Assembly: GCA_021828925.1 (NCBI GenBank) | Contig: JAJZCT010000220.1 | Span: 1-6,143, forward strand | Length of the DNA: 6,143 nucleotides | Direction of reading: 5' to 3' | Origin: Planctomycetota bacterium | GTDB taxonomy: Bacteria; Planctomycetota; Phycisphaerae; WQYP01 | Part shown: positions 1 to 6,032 of the stretch, piece after piece | Position numbering within the stretch: position 1 is the stretch's first letter | Layout of the letters: every line of letters begins with the position of its first letter | Made by a program: the position numbers and the translations under genes | The notes under the pieces: generated by a model | Seen by the model: only the letters and a program-made list of their open reading frames with translations | Databases searched by the model: none | Told to the model about the DNA's origin: nothing

Positions 1-1346
1 GTAAGAATCATCCAATCGAGATCGGAAAAATTGGAATAAGGTGATCCCATGGGTGTTTTAGGCGTATAAACATCGCCTAAATGCCGATTCTCATCCATCA
101 CCAGCATCCCCATCTTGTCGCAGGCGCGGTAGAAAGCTGACGCCAGGGGATTGTGAGCCGTGCGATACGCATTGGATCCGTTGGCCTTGAGCTTGGCAAT
201 CCGCCAGGGCCAGAGGTTGTCCGGCGCGGCAATGCCCACCGCCGGAAAATCCTGGTGGTTGCAGGTGCCGTCAAGCTCCACATGCTTCCCATCCAGGAAA
301 AAGCCATGGTTGGGATCAAATCGCAGCGTGCGTATGCCGAAGGTAGTACGCTTGGCATCCACAACAACATGCCGCACCGCCAGCGTCGTTTCCAGATGAT
401 ATAAATTGCAGTGCTTTAACGACCATAACTCGGCATGACGTAGGATGGCATGTTGTATAAACGTCTTTTTGCCGCCGGCCGCCAAGCCCTCTGAACTGGA
501 AATCACGGCCAGTACCTTGCCTTCCGGGCTGATAATCCGGGATTTCAGAACAAATTGCCGGCCTGTCCGGTGGGCGTTGTCCACCGTGGTCCGGATCGTC
601 AGTTCCGCGGACGCATCATCGCCCCGCGGAGAACCATAATGAATCTCACCGGGCACTTTGCTGATCACAAACGTGCCCCAGGGCGCGACATGTAATTTGT
701 CGGTAATTATCAGGCGTACATGGCGATAGATACCGCCTCCCTCATACCACCAGCCTTCAAAGAAACGCGGATCGACAAATACCGCCAAGATATTAGGATG
801 GCGGTAATGCAGGAACTTACCGATGTTATATCGGAAACCGGTATATCCACTGGGATGCTGCCCCACCAATTTGCCATTAATAAATACCACAGAGTCCCGA
901 TATACCCCGCCAAAATTTAACCAGATGGTCTTGCCACGCGCTGTGGCCGGCACGTTGAACGTCCGCCGGTACCATGCCGGATAGACCGGAAGCGATCCAT
1001 GCCCCGGATTGTTCTTATGGGAAAACTTACCACCAACAATGTAATCATCAGGAAGCTGCACGGGCTTCCACGCTCCGGCCGGCCACGGACAATGCAACTG
1101 CCCTATTTGCGACTGCGTCAAAACCGCTTCAGGCCCCCAGCGATGAAAGTTCGGCATCTTATCCAGCCGCCAGTTGCGGTCCATAATCCGGCCCGCGCGT
1201 AGGCGCGTAACGGCGCGTATAAGTTGGATCTCTCGGCTGGTGGCTGCTCGTGCGCCGCCTGATTGGTTCAACGCGAACACAAGCGATAAAATCGCCAACA
1301 TCACAACAGTCTTAACTGTTAGCAAGTTTAGTAAAGCCTTGCGCAT
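1..1346 (-). CDS. Secreted glycoside hydrolase family 2 beta-glycosidase (beta-galactosidase/glucuronidase type), N-terminal part
   Basis: The frame is open from the ATG at 1346 to the left edge: 448 residues, with the C-terminus outside the window. Seen: residues 1-34 resemble a signal peptide (basic start MRK, hydrophobic stretch 13-26, possible cleavage after ARA at 34), so the enzyme is probably exported. Residues about 54-218 match the GH2 sugar-binding beta-sandwich, with WYRRTF (125-130), a VYRDSVVFINGK stretch (148-159) and EGGGIYRHV (202-210). Residues about 219-336 fit the Ig-like GH2 domain. The TIM barrel begins near 337 with GFFLDGK and CNHQD, then YRTAHNP (394-400) and VMDENRHLG (416-424), the conserved substrate-pocket signatures. 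The catalytic acid/base and nucleophile glutamates lie downstream of this part, so activity cannot be judged. A GGAG lies 9 bases before the ATG. The family hydrolyses terminal beta-galactosides, glucuronides or mannosides; the exact sugar is not readable. The neighbours suggest it feeds the isomerase-kinase-aldolase operon. Confidence 0.9.
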   Translation of the reverse strand, partial: MRKALLNLLTVKTVVMLAILSLVFALNQSGGARAATSREIQLIRAVTRLRAGRIMDRNWRLDKMPNFHRWGPEAVLTQSQIGQLHCPWPAGAWKPVQLPDDYIVGGKFSHKNNPGHGSLPVYPAWYRRTFNVPATARGKTIWLNFGGVYRDSVVFINGKLVGQHPSGYTGFRYNIGKFLHYRHPNILAVFVDPRFFEGWWYEGGGIYRHVRLIITDKLHVAPWGTFVISKVPGEIHYGSPRGDDASAELTIRTTVDNAHRTGRQFVLKSRIISPEGKVLAVISSSEGLAAGGKKTFIQHAILRHAELWSLKHCNLYHLETTLAVRHVVVDAKRTTFGIRTLRFDPNHGFFLDGKHVELDGTCNHQDFPAVGIAAPDNLWPWRIAKLKANGSNAYRTAHNPLASAFYRACDKMGMLVMDENRHLGDVYTPKTPMGSPYSNFSDLDWMIL

Positions 1347-1355
1347 TAGAATTTA

Positions 1356-1359
1356 CTCC
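1356..1359 (-). promoter_or_regulatory. Ribosome binding site of the GH2 gene
   Basis: GGAG lies on the minus strand, 9 bases before the ATG at 1346. It supports that start over the internal ATG at codon 16, and keeps the basic n-region of the signal peptide. Confidence 0.6.
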
Positions 1360-1382
1360 AGAAGAATTTTACAGCACCACTG

Positions 1383-1410
1383 AATATACGCTTATACGCC
1401 CGTAATGAAA
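1383..1410 (-). promoter_or_regulatory. Candidate sigma-70-like promoter of the GH2 gene
   Basis: On the minus strand, TTTCAT (1405-1410) and TATATT (1383-1388) are separated by 16 bases. This would start transcription near 1376 and give a leader of about 30 bases that contains the GGAG ribosome site. The -35 box is a poor match, which is common at activator-dependent promoters, and a repeat unit (1410-1422) abuts it. This is inferred from consensus only. Confidence 0.35.
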
Positions 1411-1489
1411 GTGCCGCTTTTCATCAATGAGTGTATCACTTTTCGTCAGGACTATTTAGGTGCCGCACGATAAGTTAGTGCACGTTTTC
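1410..1489 (-). promoter_or_regulatory. Three related repeats, candidate operator of the XylR-type activator
   Basis: Three copies of a motif occur in one orientation. On the plus strand they read AGTGCCGCTTTTC (1410-1422), AGTGTATCACTTTTC (1430-1444) and AGTGCACGTTTTC (1477-1489), i.e. AGTG, 4 or 6 bases, TTTTC. The TTTTC ends are 22 and 45 bases apart, close to two and four helical turns, so the units lie on a similar DNA face. The copy nearest the GH2 gene abuts the candidate -35 box. A further GTGCCGC lies at 1460-1466. AraC-family activators typically bind direct repeats next to or overlapping the -35, so the adjacent regulator is the likely partner. The repeats are seen; the binding is inferred. 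Confidence 0.4.
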
Positions 1490-1602
1490 ACTGTAAGCTC
1501 TTGAATCTTCCGAGAATGCCAGCCGGCCCGGCCCCCCATCAACTCTGCGTGAATCGGCACGGGCAGGCAGTTCGAATAAGACCGTGCGCGCACCGCCGGA
1601 TT

Positions 1603-2790
1603 TCATATCAGCCCCAGACTGGCGCGGCGGCGAAACTCACCCGGGGCCATACCGTTATACAATTTAAAAAATCTGCTCAGATGCGGCTCATCACTTAAGC
1701 CCACAATTTCCGCAATCCGCCAAAGCGGGTATTCAGTACCCTTCAGCAGTCGTTCTATGCGGTCTATGCGAACACGCACGATTTCATCATGCGGGAGAAA
1801 TCCCAACAGCGCCTTAAATCGCCGCTCCAGGGTGCTACGGGAAATTAATAAGGATTGATCCGCGAGGTACTGCAACACATCTTCAACGGTCGTAGTAGTT
1901 CCCGCGTGATTACGAATGTATCGCATGGCCGCTACCACGGTTTCATCGCCGGCCGCAATAACATCCGTTGAGGTGCGCATGACGACATCACGCGGTGCCA
2001 CCAGCAATGGCTTAACGGGGAGTTTCGCGCCCCGAATGATCTGATTGAGCAATTCGGCGGCTTCAAAGCCGATTTTGTCCGATCCCGGATCGACACTGCT
2101 TAAGGCCGGGATTGCCAACTCGCAAAGCACTTCATCGTTGTCCACGCCGACCACGGCAACTTGTTCGGGCACGCGCAGAGCCAGTTCCTGACATACCGCC
2201 AGAATATGCCGCCCGCAGAGGTCATTACAGGCCATGATTCCCACGGGCTTAGGAAGTCCGTTGAGCCAGGCGGCGAGTTTGGAATCGTACGATAAAGCTT
2301 GTCCCTCCCGCCTTCTTTTGGATAATCCGCTGGAGCGCAGCGATACTTCAAAGACCTGCGATTCCGCGCCTCGCTGACTTAGAAATTTCTGAAAAGCGGC
2401 CAGTCGCAGCTGGGAAAATTGTCGCCCTTCAAATCCGCAATACGCGAAGTTTGACAACTCGCAGAGTACCAGGTGCTCAGCCGCAATTTGCGCAATCCGC
2501 AGATGGTCGCTGTGAATATTGGCGACACCCGTCGGGGATATCAAACTGCCCAGATCAACAATGGGAATGCCCAGCCGGCGTAACGGCTCAAACTGCCGGG
2601 AATTGCGAACTCTGCATAACACGCCCTGAAACTTTCCGCGTGACAGCCAGTGTGGCAGGTCGTCTTGCTCGGTCCATTCCTCATAGCGCACCGCCCAGTC
2701 AGAGTTGGTATGCACAAAGCGCGCGATGCCACGTAATAATCCGCGCCCATAACTGCCAATGGCGTCGATAACCAGGGCCACATTTATCAT
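1603..2790 (-). CDS. XylR-type AraC-family transcriptional activator with LacI-like sugar-sensing domain
   Basis: This 395-residue cytoplasmic regulator has the two-part build of XylR. Residues about 3-275 form a periplasmic-binding-protein/LacI-like sensor: VALVIDAIGSYGRGLLRGIAR near the start, HLRIAQIAAEHL (96-107), FAYCGF (115-120), GIMACND (184-190), VAVVGVDNDEVLCELA (211-226) and VVMRTSTD (269-276). All are hallmarks of this subfamily. Residues about 284-390 form the AraC DNA-binding domain with two helix-turn-helix units, SRSTLERRFKALLG (317-330) and LWRIAEIVGLSDEPHLSRFF (356-375). By family knowledge, sugar binding to the N-terminal half switches it to activate catabolic genes. The ATG overlaps the kinase stop by four bases (ATGA), so it is probably translationally coupled and the last gene of the operon. 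It would therefore be co-expressed with the enzymes it controls. The candidate sites at 1410-1489 suggest it also drives the GH2 gene. The inducer is unknown. Calling it xylR would overstate what is known. Confidence 0.92.
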   Translation of the reverse strand: MINVALVIDAIGSYGRGLLRGIARFVHTNSDWAVRYEEWTEQDDLPHWLSRGKFQGVLCRVRNSRQFEPLRRLGIPIVDLGSLISPTGVANIHSDHLRIAQIAAEHLVLCELSNFAYCGFEGRQFSQLRLAAFQKFLSQRGAESQVFEVSLRSSGLSKRRREGQALSYDSKLAAWLNGLPKPVGIMACNDLCGRHILAVCQELALRVPEQVAVVGVDNDEVLCELAIPALSSVDPGSDKIGFEAAELLNQIIRGAKLPVKPLLVAPRDVVMRTSTDVIAAGDETVVAAMRYIRNHAGTTTTVEDVLQYLADQSLLISRSTLERRFKALLGFLPHDEIVRVRIDRIERLLKGTEYPLWRIAEIVGLSDEPHLSRFFKLYNGMAPGEFRRRASLGLI

Positions 2791-3848
2791 TTTTCCCTCT
2801 CTTCCGGAGTCACTGGAAACGTCCCGGGCGCTTCGCCGTCCGCGGCTGCCCCGATCGTTGCCGCGTCATGGGACCTTATTTGTTCAATTTTTTTCAACAC
2901 ATCGCGCAGGGAATTATCCGCCGGCAAATGCCGTCGCAATAACCCCGTAATTTGCGCCGCGCTGGGCAGCGCATCCCAACCGCCGCCGGAACCGGCAGCC
3001 TTGATCGCCGCGCCGGCAGTGGCAAAACATACAGCCTCCATTATGGAAAAATTCTTCGCAATAGCCAAAGCGTAGACACCGTGGAACGTATCGCCGCAGC
3101 CGTTGGTATTGACCGCCTTGACCGCAAAGGCCGGGAAGTGCACCGGTGCGCGCTGGGGCGAATCGGTCCACCAACAGCCCGCCGCTCCCGCCGTTACGAC
3201 GGTCGCGGCACGCGGTATGCGAGCCAGTGCCGCACAGGCTGCATACAAATCCTGCTGACCGGTTGACCACCGCGCAAATTCCTCCGGAACTACCAGATGG
3301 TCCACATGTTCCAGCACCGAGGCAGACTCGGGGCATTGGCCTTCAATGTCCAATAGGACCGGCACCTTGGCCCGCCGGGCCTTGAGTATAAGTTCCAACG
3401 GGCCTGGGGGGCTAAGGAAGTCCACCAGCAGCACGCGCGTGGAAGCTAAAAGCTCGGCGGACACGTCCGCAGCCTGCACGGGTTGATAACGGCTTAGATC
3501 ATAAAATATGGTGCGTTCGCCGGTGGTGCGATCTATGATGATCCGGCTGTGATAGGGTTGGCCCCGAGCGTCGGAAATAATATGGGAAACATCCGCGCCA
3601 CGCAGCGATAAACTGGAACGTATATATTCGGAAAGCTCATCGTCTCCGAAACGCGCCACAAACGCCGCCTTCCCCCCGAGTACCGCCGCGGCGGCGACCG
3701 CGGTGCACGCCAACCCTCCGCCATGCCTGGCCGATGACTGCACCGGGACTTTCGCTCCAGAGAGCGGATAACGTTCAACCGTCAGGGTATCATCGACCGC
3801 CGAAATCCCGACGCCAAGCACATCATAGATGAATTCGGTTGTGGCCAT
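2787..3848 (-). CDS. PfkB-family carbohydrate kinase
   Basis: This is a cytoplasmic ribokinase/PfkB-fold sugar kinase of 353 residues. Seen: N-terminal strand YDVLGVGISAVDD (8-20); the glycine-rich sugar-binding region RHGGGLACTAVAAA (41-54) followed by LGGKAAFVARFGDD (57-70); and PfkB signature 2, VNTNGCGDTFHG (246-257), where GCGD replaces the usual GAGD and D253 is the expected catalytic base. The family transfers ATP phosphate to a sugar hydroxyl. Between an isomerase, an aldolase-like gene and the regulator, a ketose or ketose phosphate is the likely substrate. Start choice: ATG at 3848 has GGGAAG 8 bases upstream. An in-frame ATG at 3878 would add 10 residues but has no properly spaced ribosome site, and homologues of this type usually begin close to the YDVLG strand. 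Residues about 311-353 form a hydrophilic, Ala/Gly/Glu-rich tail beyond the usual fold. The stop overlaps the regulator start. Confidence 0.9.
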   Translation of the reverse strand: MATTEFIYDVLGVGISAVDDTLTVERYPLSGAKVPVQSSARHGGGLACTAVAAAAVLGGKAAFVARFGDDELSEYIRSSLSLRGADVSHIISDARGQPYHSRIIIDRTTGERTIFYDLSRYQPVQAADVSAELLASTRVLLVDFLSPPGPLELILKARRAKVPVLLDIEGQCPESASVLEHVDHLVVPEEFARWSTGQQDLYAACAALARIPRAATVVTAGAAGCWWTDSPQRAPVHFPAFAVKAVNTNGCGDTFHGVYALAIAKNFSIMEAVCFATAGAAIKAAGSGGGWDALPSAAQITGLLRRHLPADNSLRDVLKKIEQIRSHDAATIGAAADGEAPGTFPVTPEEREK

Positions 3849-3856
3849 AGTTTTAA

Positions 3857-3862
3857 CTTCCC
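3857..3862 (-). promoter_or_regulatory. Ribosome binding site deciding the kinase start
   Basis: GGGAAG on the minus strand sits 8 bases before ATG 3848. The upstream ATG at 3878 has only an AGGG touching the start codon, too close to work as a ribosome site. This favours the shorter kinase. Confidence 0.5.
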
Positions 3863-3884
3863 GCTGTTTATTAAACATCCCTGA

Positions 3885-4937
3885 CTAATTCGCAGTGCCG
3901 CCGGCGGCATAGCGCATAACTCCCTGGGTAACCCGCATATCGTGCGCCAGGCACCGATGTGGTTTAATGCCGGCATCGCTTAATTTGCTATGGTAGGCCC
4001 GCACCGCTTCCTCCGGGGTTATATCGTCATTGGCGATGCTGCGTAACATACTGATAAACGAGAGTTGATCCTCGGCCTGATTTATTTTCCGCCCGAAAAG
4101 AGCCGCCCGGGCTCCATATTTTTTGGCATCATGAAGCAATTTGAAAGCATCATACGTTGTGCCGGAACTTCCACCCAGGACACCGACAATAATCGACTCG
4201 TCATAGCGACAGAGTTCTTCCATATACCGCGGACCATGGTAGACAATTTTTAAAAACACCGGTCGTGAGGCACGCGGCACGCCCGCCAGCATCCGGCAGA
4301 TATGGTCATTGATAAACCCGCCCATCTGGTCAGGCGGAATTTTATGGGTTTGGGGCGAGACATTGGGATCAAATACTTCCAGAAAATGACGAAAGCCTTT
4401 TCCCTCCGCGTCCAGGCGAAAATCCCGATAGGCCTCCAGAGTGCGCCGATCCGGCTCTGCAAGATTATTAAACGTCACCGAATACAAGCCCAGATTCGCC
4501 CCCAGTTGCCGATCCGCCGCGGAACAAGGTGATTTTCCCGCCTGAATGTGATCAATGGGCGCGGAGGCAAACGGCTGCGACGGGTTGCTTCCATAGGAGC
4601 TTCCGCGGCAAATATGTATATCCGTTGTATCATTCGCCCGGACTGCCGGCGTAATAATGCTCTTATCAAACAGCCGTTCACGAATCGTCAGTTGATCGCT
4701 GGTAGAGCAACTCATGAGCATAATATCCACCATCCCCTGCTCGACGACCTGGCGAATGGTCTGACGGTATTGATCCAGCGTACGGAATGGAAAATCGGTT
4801 TTTCCCGCGCCGGGATTCACGCCCGGCGCTGCTATACCCAGGGCCATATCCGCGTCTTTGGCGTCGGCGAGTATAAAATGCTTGCCGAATCGATCATTGG
4901 CCAGAGCGGCGAGTTTCTGATCAAGTATTTTTTGCAC
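3885..4937 (-). CDS. Class I (LacD/DhnA-like) aldolase-family TIM-barrel protein
   Basis: This 350-residue protein, numbered from GTG at 4937, resembles Schiff-base aldolases of the fructose/tagatose-bisphosphate aldolase type. Seen: ADAKDAD (24-30) after the first strand; LMSCSTSDQ (74-82); FLEVFDPN (185-192) at a strand end; FLKIVYHGP (228-236), with K230 the best candidate for the Schiff-base lysine; VGVLGGSSGTT (251-261), a phosphate-binding-type glycine loop; and GARAALFGRKI (275-285). These fit the late strands of a TIM barrel that binds a sugar phosphate. The expected reaction is cleavage of a ketose phosphate to dihydroxyacetone phosphate plus an aldehyde; this is inferred, not read. 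Start choice: GTG 4937 has AGGA 7 bases upstream, directly after the isomerase stop. An ATG at 4979 would overlap the isomerase by 31 bases without a ribosome site. The gene ends 36 bases before the kinase. It could instead be a non-catalytic or differently acting member of the superfamily. Confidence 0.72.
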   Translation of the reverse strand: MQKILDQKLAALANDRFGKHFILADAKDADMALGIAAPGVNPGAGKTDFPFRTLDQYRQTIRQVVEQGMVDIMLMSCSTSDQLTIRERLFDKSIITPAVRANDTTDIHICRGSSYGSNPSQPFASAPIDHIQAGKSPCSAADRQLGANLGLYSVTFNNLAEPDRRTLEAYRDFRLDAEGKGFRHFLEVFDPNVSPQTHKIPPDQMGGFINDHICRMLAGVPRASRPVFLKIVYHGPRYMEELCRYDESIIVGVLGGSSGTTYDAFKLLHDAKKYGARAALFGRKINQAEDQLSFISMLRSIANDDITPEEAVRAYHSKLSDAGIKPHRCLAHDMRVTQGVMRYAAGGTAN

Positions 4938-4944
4938 GAATAAA

Positions 4945-4950
4945 TCCTTT
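4945..4950 (-). promoter_or_regulatory. Ribosome binding site supporting a GTG start for the aldolase-like gene
   Basis: AAAGGA on the minus strand overlaps the isomerase TAA stop and lies 7 bases before GTG 4937. Termination and restart at this point would couple the two genes. The alternative ATG at 4979 has no such site. Confidence 0.55.
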
Positions 4951-5620
4951 ATGGTAAAAACGTCTTGTAATCGCTGCATAGCAAAAACAAGGGCGATTGA
5001 TTTTCATCAATGTTCGTAAATCGCGGCAAGGGTTCGTAAAAACGATTGTCCTTCGTGTCATCGTTGACGCTGGATACTTCACCGACCATGGTATGCGAGC
5101 CGGTGGCAAAAAACGAGTGGTAGAGGCCCGGAACCAGAGTGATACTTTCCCCGGGTTGTAAAATCACACTGCCGCCGGCGGAAACCGTCCGTTCCAAACC
5201 GTCGCAGCGCACCACAACATCCGTTGAGGCAAACTTCTCCTGCGGATCGGAATTATAGAGTTCGATGACCAGTTGGCCGCCGCCACGGTTGATAATGTCT
5301 TCGGTTTTCTGAAAGTGAAAGTGAAAAGGCGTTCGCTGGTCTTTGCGAACCATCATGATCTTCTCGGCAAAAATTTTAGATGTATCGCCGATCAGTCCGT
5401 TCCGCAGCGTAAATAAAACCAAACCGATCTGTTCAAATTTTCCGGACCCCAGGTCTGTCACATCCCAGCCCAGGCCGCGCCGGCGAATGTAATCTCCGGC
5501 CGCACCCAGCGTGGCCCAGTGTTCAGGTGACCAGCAGGCAAAGGACGGCAGGGAAAACCCCTGAGCCTTGAAAAAAGCCATCGCCTCTGTCAGATAGTTG
5601 TTTACTTCAGAACGTTGCAT
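4949..5620 (-). CDS. D-lyxose isomerase-family cupin (D-lyxose/D-mannose ketol-isomerase)
   Basis: This 223-residue single-domain cupin matches the D-lyxose isomerase family along its whole length, and that length is usual for the family. Seen: MQRSEVNNYL start; LPSFACWSPEHW (24-35); GLGWDVTDLGSGKF (49-62); GLVLFTLRNG (66-75); FHFHFQKTEDIINRGGG (99-115) supplying metal ligands H100, H102 and E107; GESITLVPGLYH (157-168) supplying H168; and VGEVSSVNDDTKDNRF (179-194). All four ligands of the divalent metal site are present, so it is probably active. Known members interconvert D-lyxose with D-xylulose and D-mannose with D-fructose; which applies here is open. ATG 5620 is chosen because GGAG lies 5 bases upstream and homologues begin at this point. 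The frame extends to 5725, but that part overlaps the transporter remnant and has no family resemblance. It lies 13 bases after the transporter stop and leads the operon. Confidence 0.9.
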   Translation of the reverse strand: MQRSEVNNYLTEAMAFFKAQGFSLPSFACWSPEHWATLGAAGDYIRRRGLGWDVTDLGSGKFEQIGLVLFTLRNGLIGDTSKIFAEKIMMVRKDQRTPFHFHFQKTEDIINRGGGQLVIELYNSDPQEKFASTDVVVRCDGLERTVSAGGSVILQPGESITLVPGLYHSFFATGSHTMVGEVSSVNDDTKDNRFYEPLPRFTNIDENQSPLFLLCSDYKTFLP

Positions 5621-5633
5621 CGTTGCTCCATGT

Positions 5634-5846
5634 CTAAGACATCTTAATATCAGACCTATGATGCCAGTATGTTTCAATTTGTTCAAGCGTCTTGCCTTTG
5701 GTTTCCGGTAATACCAGCGCCGCAAAAAGGAAGCTGATAAAAGAACATCCGGAATAAATAAAATAAGTCACCGTCAGGCCCACACTGGCCTTAAGCATGG
5801 GAAATGTCAGCGCGACAACAAAAATTGCCGCCCAAAGGGTCAACAC
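5634..5846 (-). pseudogene. 3' remnant of an MFS sugar-porter gene
   Basis: About 70 residues match only the end of an MFS sugar transporter: helix 11 (LTLWAAIFVVALTFPML), helix 12 (VTYFIYSGCSFISFLFAALV) and the closing signature LPETKGKTLEQIE. Full transporters of this family have about 450 residues and 12 helices, so the first ten helices are missing. The frame is open back to a TGA at 5871-5873, but residues before the first LTLW (REFTGHHC) do not look like transporter. There is a GTG at 5846 but no good ribosome site, so the fragment is unlikely to be made as a working protein. Its position 13 bases before the isomerase shows that the ancestral operon carried an importer. Loss could be due to insertion or deletion, or an assembly join; the window cannot separate these. 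Confidence 0.7.
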
Positions 5847-6023
5847 GCAATGGTGTCCGGTAAATTCGCGTCAGCGAAGTGCATGTGGGATGGATTTTCA
5901 GGTACGGGCGGCATTTTTCTGTGGCTGGTGAGACGCCGGACGGCGGGCTGGGATTCCGCAGCGGGTTGGGCGCATGCGGCAGCTTAGCGGTTCAGGAGGA
6001 AAATAAAATCTCCCTGGAACCAC
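5847..6023. other. Segment without a convincing gene, joining unrelated 3' end to the transporter remnant
   Basis: This stretch lies between the stop of the right-edge gene and the point where transporter similarity begins. The plus strand has a 45-codon frame (ATG 5850 to TAG 5985-5987) containing WDGFSGTGGIFLWLVRRR and WDSAAGW. I recognise no domain and see no ribosome site, so I do not call it a gene. It carries a short hairpin CGCCG-GA-CGGCG near 5935-5946 and a strong AGGAGG (5994-5999) with no start codon at a useful distance. It may be a short interspersed or mobile element whose arrival removed the transporter 5' end, but no clear terminal inverted repeats or target duplications are visible. 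Confidence 0.3.
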
Positions 6024-6032
6024 TTAGGTCAA
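6009..6032 (-). promoter_or_regulatory. Weak candidate promoter upstream of the remnant operon
   Basis: On the minus strand, TTGACC (6027-6032) matches five of six -35 positions. A T-rich TTTTAT-like -10 lies about 18 bases on, near 6003-6008. If the transporter 5' end is truly gone, the operon must be driven from this region or by readthrough. The evidence is consensus resemblance only. Confidence 0.15.

Larger units (their letters stand above)
1347..1602. other. Intergenic region between regulator and GH2 gene
   Basis: This 256-base gap contains the candidate GH2 promoter and the three repeats described separately. I see no convincing gene in it. Just after the regulator stop there is a 6-base inverted repeat, GCACGG (1557-1562) with CCGTGC (1582-1587), but no T-run follows, so it is not a classical terminator. 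A GC-rich self-complementary patch lies near 1522-1536. Some readthrough from the upstream operon into the GH2 gene is therefore possible. Confidence 0.5.

Noticed and set aside
98..370. 90-codon minus-strand open frame
   Set aside because: It lies in another frame of the GH2 gene, whose own frame carries RTAHNP and MDENR signatures at the same place.
710..913. 67-codon minus-strand open frame
   Set aside because: It is an out-of-frame reading of the GH2 sugar-binding domain; the real frame gives GVYRDSVVFINGK here.
1557..1587. Inverted repeat after the regulator stop as a terminator
   Set aside because: The stem is only 6 bases with a 19-base loop and no T-run.
2914..3336. 140-codon minus-strand open frame inside the kinase gene
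   Set aside because: It has Cys/Gly-rich composition without domain pattern and is fully covered by the kinase frame with its GCGD motif.
4548..4943. 131-codon plus-strand open frame
   Set aside because: It is antisense to the aldolase-like gene, with no ribosome site or recognisable motif.
5878..5899. AGTG followed by TTTTC upstream of the remnant operon, as a fourth operator copy
   Set aside because: The spacing is 13 bases instead of 4 or 6, so the match is probably chance.
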